This document shows positions 20,096-29,069 of a stretch of 64,000 bases of DNA, piece by piece (the stretch's first letter is position 1; the number at the start of each line of letters is the position of its first letter). Where the stretch lies: positions 18,052-82,051 of the forward strand of contig JAJZXS010000035.1 of assembly GCA_021806295.1 (NCBI GenBank), written 5' to 3'. The stretch comes from Thermoplasmata archaeon. Its GTDB lineage: Archaea; Thermoplasmatota; Thermoplasmata; Thermoplasmatales; Thermoplasmataceae. The notes below the pieces were generated by a model. It was not told where the DNA came from and ran no database searches. It worked only from the letters and a program-made list of their open reading frames with translations. The position numbers and the translations under genes were made by a program.

Positions 20096-21417
20096 TTTAC
20101 GAAATACTCATATTGATTATACCGTTTATTGCTATGGGATTCTACAGGAATATTAAAACCACCAGTATAATAGCAGCTATTGCTGAAATGTTCCTGCTTA
20201 TTCCACTGTACTTTAATTTATCTGATTCAGGGTTCTTTTTCATTGACCGTATTACCTATATATTCATTCTAATGGTAAGCTCTATTTATCTTATGTCCCT
20301 GATCTATTCCAGAAAATATATCCATAATGTAAAGAACAGAGGAATTTCGGAAAATGTTTACTACATCCTCATGGGATTCTTCTATGTTGCCATGGAATTT
20401 GCCCTGATGGTAAATAATTATGGGTTCATGTGGGTTGGAATAGAAACTACTACCATATCATCAGCCCTGCTCTTAATTACTGAAAAATCAGATATATCCC
20501 TTGAGGCTACATGGAGGTATATAATCATAGTATCTGCAGGGGTCACATTCGCCTTCATATCTGTTATATTAATATATTATGCCTTCGGAACGCTTACAGT
20601 TACTGTAATTCTATCTAAGGGAATTACAGATAGTCTTGCTGTGAGGTTGGCTGTCGGAATTGCCCTGGTTGGATTCGGCACTAAAGTGGGTGTTTTCCCT
20701 GTACACACATGGCTTCCGGACGCCCATAGTGAGGCTCCTGCACCTGTGAGTGCAATGTTTTCAGGAGTATTGCTGCCGGTTGCACTATATGTACTTTACA
20801 GAATTTATGAAATCTTTCCCATGAGGGAACTATTTATCTGGGCAGGTACCATTTCAGTGCTTTTTGCTGCCATATTCCTTGGTTATCAGAAAAATTACAA
20901 GAGGATGTTTGCCTATTCAACAATGGAAAATATGAATATAGCGCTCATAGGTTTGAGCACATTTACCCTTGCCGGACTGGTGGGTTCCCTCCTGCTCCTA
21001 TTATCACACAGTTTCGGAAAGGCCGGCGCCTTTTACTCCTCCGGAAATGTTTTTGAGATGTCAGGAACTAAATCAATTGACAGTGTCGGTGGGTTAATAA
21101 GGAACAGGGCAAGTGCCACTTCCATGCTGCTATCCTCTTTTGCCGTAACAGGAACACCTCCATTCGGGACATTTTTCGGGGAATTTCTCATACTCTATTC
21201 TGTTCTTTCCATACATTTCTATGCACAGTTCAGCATAATAGTACTCTCACTTTTCCTTGCATTTGTATCAATAAATTTCAATATATCTAAAATGCTTTTC
21301 AGGGGGAAGTCAGAATACAGCCAGTCAGGCATCAATACTGTTATACCTCTTATAGCAGCAATAATTTCCATATTCATAGGAATTGTATTCCTGGTGGTGT
21401 ATCATGAAATATTATGA
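20092..21417 (+). CDS. HyfF-like proton-translocating (NuoL/M/N, Mrp) subunit
   Basis: FGTKVGVFPVHTWLPDAHSEAPAPVSAMFSGVLLPVALY antiporter-like signature. Confidence 0.92.
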   Translation: MIYEILILIIPFIAMGFYRNIKTTSIIAAIAEMFLLIPLYFNLSDSGFFFIDRITYIFILMVSSIYLMSLIYSRKYIHNVKNRGISENVYYILMGFFYVAMEFALMVNNYGFMWVGIETTTISSALLLITEKSDISLEATWRYIIIVSAGVTFAFISVILIYYAFGTLTVTVILSKGITDSLAVRLAVGIALVGFGTKVGVFPVHTWLPDAHSEAPAPVSAMFSGVLLPVALYVLYRIYEIFPMRELFIWAGTISVLFAAIFLGYQKNYKRMFAYSTMENMNIALIGLSTFTLAGLVGSLLLLLSHSFGKAGAFYSSGNVFEMSGTKSIDSVGGLIRNRASATSMLLSSFAVTGTPPFGTFFGEFLILYSVLSIHFYAQFSIIVLSLFLAFVSINFNISKMLFRGKSEYSQSGINTVIPLIAAIISIFIGIVFLVVYHEIL

Positions 21418-22558
21418 ATTCGGAGACAAGACCGGAAGATACGTCGGGAGAACTGAAAAATATGATGTTTACGCCTCAACACTTGCAGGTATAGGTAAAG
21501 ATGAAGATGACCATGAAGAAAGAACCCCGGGGGAAATATATTTCAATTATGGGCCATCAGCGGGTGGACTCAGGGAATCTGTAAATTTCAGTATCCTCAC
21601 ACCTGGTGAGGCTATAAGGGATGTTATCATAAATTCGGGTTTTAAAAGAAGGAATATAAGAATAACAGGAGATAGTATTTCAGATGTTATGCTAAAGGTA
21701 GAGCGTATCAATGGATTTCACTCAGCATCACATAGCATAGCCTATGCACTGGCCGTGGAGGATGCTTTAAATGTAGATAACAGTGACCTGAATGATGCGA
21801 GAATTGTAGAAATTGAACTGGAGAGGATAAGGTCCAATATTGATGTGATAAAAGGGTTGTGTGAATCCGCCGGGTTTGCCGTGCCAGAAAAACAGCTACT
21901 TCTTCTGAGGGAGGAGGTTGCGAGAATAATTTCCACTGCTTTCGGGCACAGATATTATTTCTCGGTAAATGGCATAAATTCTGTTGATGGTGATTTTTCC
22001 AGAATAACACTCAATTCTGTTGAGAAACAGTTCAGATCACTTTATGACGGCCTGCTATCATCCAAAATATTCCTGGACAGGATACAGGAAAACGGAATTG
22101 TTTCTGACCCTTTATCTACTGGGCCCGCAGCACGTGCGGCAAATTTCAGGTACGATGCAAGGCTGGATTCCGGGTCCCTGAATTATGGAAAATACAGTAC
22201 TGTAATGGAAAGCAGTGGTGATACATTTTCCAGATTTCTGGTCAGGGCAGAGGAAATACTTGAGTCCATAAATATAATAGAATCATATGATATTAAAAAA
22301 ATTTACAGAAAAAATAGAATGGAATTAAATGGATCCGGAGAGGGCACTGCCAGAATAGAATCACCAGCCGGAGACCTCTTTTATTATGTGAAAATAAATG
22401 AAGGCAGGATAATGGATATACAGATGTCGTCACCATCTTATCTTAATATGAGAAATTTCAGATATGCCCTGAAAAATGGCAATATCTTTACCGATTTCTT
22501 TTTTGTATGGGAAAGCTTCGGCATCTGGATATCGGAACTGGAGGTGAGGTTTCAGTGA
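21404..22558 (+). CDS. Group 4 [NiFe]-hydrogenase-like large subunit lacking NiFe ligand cysteines
   Basis: Homologous framework (GPSAGGLRE..., KVERINGFHSASHSIAYALAVEDA, HRYYFSVNGI), but RICGIC-type motif is RINGFH and the C-terminal DPCxxC region is SFGIWISE. Start refined to ATG 21404. Confidence 0.85.
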   Translation: MKYYEFGDKTGRYVGRTEKYDVYASTLAGIGKDEDDHEERTPGEIYFNYGPSAGGLRESVNFSILTPGEAIRDVIINSGFKRRNIRITGDSISDVMLKVERINGFHSASHSIAYALAVEDALNVDNSDLNDARIVEIELERIRSNIDVIKGLCESAGFAVPEKQLLLLREEVARIISTAFGHRYYFSVNGINSVDGDFSRITLNSVEKQFRSLYDGLLSSKIFLDRIQENGIVSDPLSTGPAARAANFRYDARLDSGSLNYGKYSTVMESSGDTFSRFLVRAEEILESINIIESYDIKKIYRKNRMELNGSGEGTARIESPAGDLFYYVKINEGRIMDIQMSSPSYLNMRNFRYALKNGNIFTDFFFVWESFGIWISELEVRFQ

Positions 22559-23154
22559 ACTGGTTCATCAATGGTGTGAAAAAGAGAATAAAAACTGAGA
22601 AACTGGATAAATACAACCTTATGTATCCCTCTATACTGGAAGGAGTAAGCGACTATAACTGCCCAACAGAGGCGATAAACAATGGAAAATGGAATATGGA
22701 TAAGTGCATATTCTGCAGGCAGTGTGATCTGAATCCCACAGGAAAGCAGGATACATATTCTATTGATCAGAAGATTCCGGGCATATTTAAAAAATCTCTC
22801 TACCTTTACCCTGTGGACTCGGGTACATGCGGTGCCTGCAATGTAGAATTTACCACATTATTTTCACCACAGTACGATTCTAGCAGATTCAAAATTTTTA
22901 TGGCAAACACCCCCAGGCATGCCGATGCGCTGGTGGTCATGGGGGTTCATACAGAGGGAATGGAGCAGATTCTCAGGGAGGCTTATGATGCCATGCCTGA
23001 ACCGAAAATTGTTATAGGGCTGGGTGCATGCGCACTCTCCGGCGGAATTATAGGCAGGAGTGCAATGGAGAAATACGATATACGCATTGCAGGATGCCCC
23101 CCCACACCGGCATCAATCCTCAACGCAATAATAGAGGCGAGGGGTAAAAAATGA
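22555..23154 (+). CDS. Ferredoxin-like domain fused to a NuoB/HyfI-like small subunit
   Basis: NCPTEAI...DKCIFCRQC, followed by GTCGACNVEF, GACALSGG and GCPPTP NuoB cysteines. GTG start at 22555 behind GGAGGTGAGG. Confidence 0.85.
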   Translation: MNWFINGVKKRIKTEKLDKYNLMYPSILEGVSDYNCPTEAINNGKWNMDKCIFCRQCDLNPTGKQDTYSIDQKIPGIFKKSLYLYPVDSGTCGACNVEFTTLFSPQYDSSRFKIFMANTPRHADALVVMGVHTEGMEQILREAYDAMPEPKIVIGLGACALSGGIIGRSAMEKYDIRIAGCPPTPASILNAIIEARGKK

Positions 23155-24896
23155 TATATTATTATATCCCCTTAATCACAGTTTTCCTGGCCGCACTGGT
23201 TTCAATAAGATACAGAACTGCGGGCTATATAATTACTGCCATAGCTTCAGGCCTATTTTTCCTCCTAACATTCAGAATTTTTGATTACATTACATACTTT
23301 TACCTGATAGCAGCCATAGTATGGATAATAACTTCTGTATTTTCAATTTCATATTCCAAGAGGTATGGAGGATGGCTTGCACCGCTGTTCATACTGACAA
23401 TTGCCGGAATGATGACAATACTGTATGCAAATAATTTTCTGGTGTTCATAACAGGCTGGGAGATAATGTCAATACCTGCATATTTAACCGTGGCAATAAA
23501 TAAGAAAAATGACATAGAAGCCTATGTATTCATGCTGTTCTCTGAAATAAGTACTGTACTGATCATAACGGCCGCGGTGCTTTCGTATTATTACACCGCC
23601 ACGCTCAATTTTACAGGGCTTTCCAATGATATAGTCCTGCTCATATTTGCCATAGGCGCCATGTCAAAAATGGGATTGACACCTTTCATGATAAGTGAGT
23701 GGCTTCCAATAGCCCATGGAAGTGCCCCGGCCAATTCATCAGCAATTTTCAGCGCAACAATGACGCTCATGGGGGTGTATGGAATATTAAAAATAGCACT
23801 GCTGTCGCCTGTTTCCATTGATATCGGCGTATTATTCATTATTATAGGTGTGATTTCGGTACTCTTCGGGGCACTCTATGCGTATATATCTGAAAATATG
23901 AAATCACTGGGTGGATTCAGTACAATAGAAAATAATGGGGTGCTCATGGCTGCAATAGGCCTGTTTATAGCTGTAAGCGATAACGTATTAAAAGAATTTA
24001 TCCTCATATCCATAGCCATTTTTGCAATGGCCCATTCCATAGCAAAAACCGGGTTATTTATGTCTATAGGCCATACCGGTGTAGAGTATTTCAGTGCAGT
24101 TAAGGAAGAAAGGGATCCTGTTAATCAGATAGGCAAATTTTTTGCAGTGTCTTCCCTTTCCGGGCTGTTTCCATCACTTGGTGGACTGGGAACATGGATG
24201 GTGCTGGAGTCATTTTTCATGGGTGCCTACCTATACGGCCCGCTGGGTATCGCTTCTATCATAGGGGGCTCCCTTATTGCCATGGGAGAGGGTTTCGCTA
24301 CCGCTGCCATGCTGAAAATTTTTTATTTCACCGATAACAGCCGGAAATCACGTGGAAAAAACCTGGAGAATTACACTATTCTGGGTACAGGGATAACTCT
24401 TGTATTTCTGTTCGCTGTATCATTTTTGATTGTGGGAAAGAGTTATATATCTGGCATACCCACTGTTCTTGTATTCAATGGATTTATGATCGAATCTCGC
24501 CTGGGCATATCTGATTTCGGGCTTATAACACCCCTTTACATTGTGGTCCTTCTGGGAGTATTTACATTGATTGTATTTTCGGTCTTCGGAAGACCAAAAA
24601 CCAGAACTACCGTTAGCTGGAATGGCGGGATAGAACAGGGAGAACACTATAATTCTTTCACATATTCTAATAACATCCGCCTTATACTTAAAAGAATACT
24701 CAGGACTAAAAATACAGATGTAAGCAAGGTAGAAACTGTTGATATCTTCTGGATGATCATGATCAATATTGCCAGAGCTTATAGAAATTTTGCTAAATTT
24801 ACAGCATACAAAATCATGAACAGCTCCATATCGGCATATATTATATACATGATAGCAGCATTCATACTTGTTATTATAATTGTATCACTTGTCTGA
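23151..24896 (+). CDS. HyfB-like proton-translocating (NuoL-family) subunit
   Basis: MSKMGLTPFMISEWLPIAHGSAPANSSAIFSATMTLMGVYGI; C-terminal TTVSWNGGIEQGEHYNSFTYSNNIR. Confidence 0.9.
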   Translation: MIYYYIPLITVFLAALVSIRYRTAGYIITAIASGLFFLLTFRIFDYITYFYLIAAIVWIITSVFSISYSKRYGGWLAPLFILTIAGMMTILYANNFLVFITGWEIMSIPAYLTVAINKKNDIEAYVFMLFSEISTVLIITAAVLSYYYTATLNFTGLSNDIVLLIFAIGAMSKMGLTPFMISEWLPIAHGSAPANSSAIFSATMTLMGVYGILKIALLSPVSIDIGVLFIIIGVISVLFGALYAYISENMKSLGGFSTIENNGVLMAAIGLFIAVSDNVLKEFILISIAIFAMAHSIAKTGLFMSIGHTGVEYFSAVKEERDPVNQIGKFFAVSSLSGLFPSLGGLGTWMVLESFFMGAYLYGPLGIASIIGGSLIAMGEGFATAAMLKIFYFTDNSRKSRGKNLENYTILGTGITLVFLFAVSFLIVGKSYISGIPTVLVFNGFMIESRLGISDFGLITPLYIVVLLGVFTLIVFSVFGRPKTRTTVSWNGGIEQGEHYNSFTYSNNIRLILKRILRTKNTDVSKVETVDIFWMIMINIARAYRNFAKFTAYKIMNSSISAYIIYMIAAFILVIIIVSLV

Positions 24897-25002
24897 AATT
24901 TATGAAAAATGTGCATCCTATATTGTAACTGGTTAATACTTAGGTGTTTTAAGCAGAAAAGGTTAATAAATAATAATTATATAATGATATAAATGGAAGA
25001 AT

Positions 25003-25308
25003 ATGGCTAAAGGCCAAATTGCTTCGAGGTTTGATAAATTTATGAATCTGAGAAGAATTTTACTGGACGTTGATAAAGGATTAAACAGGCCCACACTCAC
25101 GGAACTTGCAGGTTCCATAGAAGATGTGCCTGGTGTGGATGCCGTGAAGATAACTGTTACCGAGATGGATATGGAAACTATGGGGACAAGTATAACAGTT
25201 GAGGGGATAAACATCAATTATAATTATCTTGTTAAGGTTATAGAGGATATGGGATGTGCCATACATTCCATAGATGAGGTTATTACCGGAAAGCACATAA
25301 TAAAATGA
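25003..25308 (+). CDS. DUF211 family protein
   Basis: LRRILLDVDKGLNRPTLTELAGSIEDVPGVDAVKITVTEMDMETMGTSITVEGININY matches the DUF211 ferredoxin-fold family as recalled. Confidence 0.85.
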   Translation: MAKGQIASRFDKFMNLRRILLDVDKGLNRPTLTELAGSIEDVPGVDAVKITVTEMDMETMGTSITVEGININYNYLVKVIEDMGCAIHSIDEVITGKHIIK

Positions 25309-25829
25309 ATAAAAAATACATATTTCCGGTAAGCATTGGCCTATCTGATGGTATAATTACTGCCCTGATTCTTGCATCCGGTGGCATCATCGGTAAAAGC
25401 ACCATAGATATGTTTGAGGCTTTTAAAATTTCGTTCGGGTCTGCATTTGCCGGGGCTTTCAGTTATTTTATAGCCCAGTATGCCGGTTTGAATGAAGAGC
25501 TTCACAGAACTGCCCTTCAACTAAATTTAAAGTCTACTGATTATCTATTAAAGGGCCATCTGGGTATAGAAATATTTATTGAATCCCTCATAGGTGCACT
25601 TATTGCGGCTTTTTTCGGTTTTTTAGGGGCACTGATTCCTCTTTCCTCTTCGCTTATAATAAGGGGGAGTGAAATAATCCCGCTTTCCTTATCATATACA
25701 TCCCTGGCAGTTCTGGGACTATTTATAAGCAAATCTACGGCCGGGAGAGCGAGGTTCTGGATTGTAGTTATGGTAACAGTTGGTATTATTGTCACAATTG
25801 CAGGTTTTGAACTGAAGTTAATTGTTTAG
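25305..25829 (+). CDS. VIT1/CCC1-like membrane protein
   Basis: PVSIGLSDGIITALILASGGII plus multiple TM; ATGA overlap with the DUF211 gene. Confidence 0.65.
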   Translation: MNKKYIFPVSIGLSDGIITALILASGGIIGKSTIDMFEAFKISFGSAFAGAFSYFIAQYAGLNEELHRTALQLNLKSTDYLLKGHLGIEIFIESLIGALIAAFFGFLGALIPLSSSLIIRGSEIIPLSLSYTSLAVLGLFISKSTAGRARFWIVVMVTVGIIVTIAGFELKLIV

Positions 25830-25871
25830 ACATACACAATTTTTAAATAATCCGGGACAATTCTTATAATG

Positions 25872-25947
25872 TCGTAGGGGGAGCTCAGAGCTGAGAGGAT
25901 AGGGATCGACCCCATGAACCTGATCCGGGCAATGCCGGCGGAGGGAG
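25872..25947 (+). ncRNA. TPP riboswitch (THI box)
   Basis: gggggagc..CTGAGAggatagggatcGACCCcatgAACCTGATCcgGGCAATGCCggCGGAGGGA carries the conserved CUGAGA, ACCUGAUC, AAUGCC and GGAGGGA blocks in order; the downstream ATG is at 25951. Confidence 0.95.
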
Positions 25948-25950
25948 AAA

Positions 25951-27165
25951 ATGGAATATGATTTGGAAAGCAACAGGAAGATTGCACAGAGTATAGCAAC
26001 ATCACCATGGAATGGCAGGCACTGGATAATTTTTTTTACGGTATCTGTATCATTTTTGATGTGGGGAGTTACACTAAGCATAGCACCTCTTATAACAACC
26101 TGGTATTTTGTTCCTGCCTTTGCATACTATCCGATTATTGGTGCTGCACCGGCAGGACTCCTGACAGGAAACATTGTTATGGGAATAATATCTGATAGGA
26201 CTGGAAGGAGAAGAAGCTACCTCATAACTCTGTTTTTGACTGTAGCGGGACTTGCGGGCATAGGCTTCACATATAATTATGTCGCCCTGATTGCATTTGT
26301 GTTTATAGCGGAATTCGGGCTCGGTGGTGATGAAACCGTATCACTTTCAGTGATGTCGGAATATTTTCCATCACGATACAGAGGAACCGCAATAGTGGAA
26401 TCCTCAAATATGGCCAACATAGGAATAACATTGATGGCCGGTATCTTTTTACTGCTTTCGAGTTCCATTTTTGTCCAGAAAATTGCACTTGTATCCATTG
26501 CAATGATAGGAGGGGCAATATCCCTGTTCGCAAGGCATAGAATAAAGGAAAGCATTTTATGGGAAAATAGAAAAAATATTTATCGAGCACAATTCCATTT
26601 CAGGGGTGCAATGAAATTTATTGCCCTATCTCTGATGGGCATAGCCATAATCGTGGGGTTTGCATTTTCAGACCTTGTGCTTGGACCATTTCATTTCCCG
26701 GAGTATACAGACCTGATTATATTTTTTTCTGTGCTGGCCGAATCGATTACAGGCGTGTTGGGTGGGTTTATTATTGGAAGATCAGGCAGGAAGATCATAT
26801 CCATGATAGGATTTTCCGGTCTTCTTGGATCGTGGATAGTGCTTTTATTGTTCTTTAATGATGTAATATCTAACCTATACCTATTATTGGCCATGCTTGC
26901 TATTAGCTCAGTTTTCGGTGAAATTGCATGGGCATCCAGAGAGCTCCTTGAACCAGAAAATTTTACCAGCCGGTACAGGGGAAGGGGTGTTGGCAGTGTG
27001 CGACTCACAGGTTATACTCTGTATATAGCATTTATATTTATTCTTGCCAGTGCTTCCATTGATCTATACGCCTGGTTTATTCTTATAGTTTATGTGGCAG
27101 GATTTGCCGGGGGTATGCTGTATTTATTGTACGGACTTGAAACTAAGGATTCCTATGTGATTTGA
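25951..27165 (+). CDS. MFS transporter, predicted thiamine or thiamine-precursor uptake
   Basis: MFS motifs (GIISDRTGRRRSYLI, GLGGDETVSLSVMSEYFPSRYRG); directly preceded by a TPP riboswitch. Confidence 0.9.
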   Translation: MEYDLESNRKIAQSIATSPWNGRHWIIFFTVSVSFLMWGVTLSIAPLITTWYFVPAFAYYPIIGAAPAGLLTGNIVMGIISDRTGRRRSYLITLFLTVAGLAGIGFTYNYVALIAFVFIAEFGLGGDETVSLSVMSEYFPSRYRGTAIVESSNMANIGITLMAGIFLLLSSSIFVQKIALVSIAMIGGAISLFARHRIKESILWENRKNIYRAQFHFRGAMKFIALSLMGIAIIVGFAFSDLVLGPFHFPEYTDLIIFFSVLAESITGVLGGFIIGRSGRKIISMIGFSGLLGSWIVLLLFFNDVISNLYLLLAMLAISSVFGEIAWASRELLEPENFTSRYRGRGVGSVRLTGYTLYIAFIFILASASIDLYAWFILIVYVAGFAGGMLYLLYGLETKDSYVI

Positions 27166-28111
27166 TAAATTCTCCCAGTACTTTAAAATCAGATTTCATG
27201 ATTTCAAGGTTTGCTGGATTTCTTAGGGCAGCTGCTGGATGAACTGTGATGAGGTATTTATTTTCAATTATCTTGCCGTGATATGCTGTAATGCCTTTTA
27301 AATTTAGAAGCGCCCCTGCCGCTGTTGCTCCCAGGAGTACAATGATCTGTGGATTCACTATGTCTAACTGCTTTTTCAGGAATGGCATGCATATGGCTAC
27401 TTCATCCTCGGTAGGTGCACGGTTTTCAGGCGGGAAAAATTGTACCACACTTGTAATGTAAACGTCCTCTCTGTCGAGGCCAATTCCCTGTATCAGGCTA
27501 TCGAGGAGTTTTCCACTTCTTCCAATAAATGGCCTTCTTTCCAGGTCCTCATTTCTGCCGGGTGCCTGGCCGATAAAGAATACCTTTGAATTTAGGTTTC
27601 CTTCTCCAGGAACAAAATTGACACTTAAATTCCATTTACTTTTTATGGGAATATTTTTGTATTCGGAATTTAACGCCTCCATATCAAGGTATTTTTTTAA
27701 ATATGAATTTGCATACTGCATGAGGTCTTTCTGGTTCCCGAAGTTAAGATTTCCCATGGCATCAGAATAGTTGAGCCAGACGTAACCTCTATGTTCATCA
27801 GATACTTTCACTATTGTATTCTCGGGCACTATAGACATGAACATTCTCACATGTTTGAGTATTTTTACTGAATTATATGTGAACCTGTACGTTATATCAT
27901 AATGAAAGTATGGTATCAGGTTCTTTTCGTCAATTTTTATTCCCGATTCTTCCCGGGTTTCCCTAATTGCAGCGGCAGTACCTGTTTCCCCCTTCTCAAT
28001 ATGGCCCTTGGGAAAATCAAGCCATCCTTCTGCCCTTTTCAGAAGCAAATATTTATAGTCACCATGGAAACTGGATATGACCACGATTCCATAACTGTAT
28101 TCTTCTCTCAT
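27143..28111 (-). CDS. Nudix hydrolase fused to a family 4-type uracil-DNA glycosylase
   Basis: Nudix box GHIEKGETGTAAAIRETREESGI; UDG motifs IGQAPGRNEDLERRPFIGRSGKLLD and TVHPAAALRNP. Start refined to the internal Met at 28111. Confidence 0.9.
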   Translation of the reverse strand: MREEYSYGIVVISSFHGDYKYLLLKRAEGWLDFPKGHIEKGETGTAAAIRETREESGIKIDEKNLIPYFHYDITYRFTYNSVKILKHVRMFMSIVPENTIVKVSDEHRGYVWLNYSDAMGNLNFGNQKDLMQYANSYLKKYLDMEALNSEYKNIPIKSKWNLSVNFVPGEGNLNSKVFFIGQAPGRNEDLERRPFIGRSGKLLDSLIQGIGLDREDVYITSVVQFFPPENRAPTEDEVAICMPFLKKQLDIVNPQIIVLLGATAAGALLNLKGITAYHGKIIENKYLITVHPAAALRNPANLEIMKSDFKVLGEFIKSHRNP

Positions 28112-28251
28112 GAGTTGGAATTTCAAACATATATAAAAATTAGTCAGACCATTTATACGCATTAATTAATAATGGTAATTAAAAATGACCGAAAAAGAAC
28201 AAATATACAATAAATGAAAAACTCTTTATTTTATAAGCCTTTTCAACTGTA

Positions 28252-28926
28252 ATGAAGATATATGCTGAAATTTATCCGTCCAGAAACCTGGAAACTGTAA
28301 AACAGGACATAAAAAAACTGGCAGATTTTGACGGATTCAACATACCCGACAATCCTCTGGGATACCCGACAATGCCTCCTGAACTTATTGGCTATATGAT
28401 AAGAGAGATGTTTCAGAATAAAGAAATCATACTGAACCAGCGCTTAAAGGACATAAATGAATTAAAACTCCGTTCCATTATAAAGGCAGCCAGGGCAATC
28501 AATGCATCTATTATATTCACACAGGGGGATAAACCAAAATTTGGAAATGAGTTCCATGAAATAAATTCAATAAATGCTATGAAGCTTGCCATCAAAAGGG
28601 GGGTAGAGTCTGGAGTTATATTGAGTTTCAGGAAACCTCTTTCTGAAATTAAAACAAGAATGGATTCCGGTGCTGATATTTATCTTGTTATCAATTTTGG
28701 AGACACTGCCATATTGAATAATATAAACACTGAAAAACTGGTTCCATATATCATAGTGAGAACAGAAAAAAACGGAGACATAGTTGACAGAATCAACCAG
28801 CCCTCCGTTAGATTAAAAGAATTGCATTCTTTTGTAGACCAGTTGCGCAATTATAAGTTCAGGGGATATCTGTTCTCTGTACCGGGAGATACAGTAACAC
28901 TTACTAATATCCACAGATATATTTAA
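28252..28926 (+). CDS. Methylenetetrahydrofolate reductase-like TIM-barrel protein (short)
   Basis: Start KIYAEIYPSRN...DFDGFNIPDNPLGYPTMPPELIGYMIRE resembles the MetF/FAH2 fold in style only. Confidence 0.45.
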   Translation: MKIYAEIYPSRNLETVKQDIKKLADFDGFNIPDNPLGYPTMPPELIGYMIREMFQNKEIILNQRLKDINELKLRSIIKAARAINASIIFTQGDKPKFGNEFHEINSINAMKLAIKRGVESGVILSFRKPLSEIKTRMDSGADIYLVINFGDTAILNNINTEKLVPYIIVRTEKNGDIVDRINQPSVRLKELHSFVDQLRNYKFRGYLFSVPGDTVTLTNIHRYI

Positions 28927-29069
28927 TTTCCTTATTGGCGTGGTATCCAGTAATAGCTTAATGCTTTTCTGCTTATAATACCAAAGGCATGCTATGGATT
29001 TTTACAGCATATTGTATTTTATTTTGTATAAATAATTAATATTTATATATTCTATACAGATAAGGGAAT

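Noticed and set aside
21708-22010. Overlapping minus-strand ORF inside the large subunit gene
   Set aside because: Antisense to a conserved protein family and compositionally non-coding; treated as a shadow ORF, as are the other antisense ORFs over conserved genes.
25895-25915. gggatcgacccc, resembling a tRNA T-arm
   Set aside because: Fully explained as part of the TPP riboswitch.
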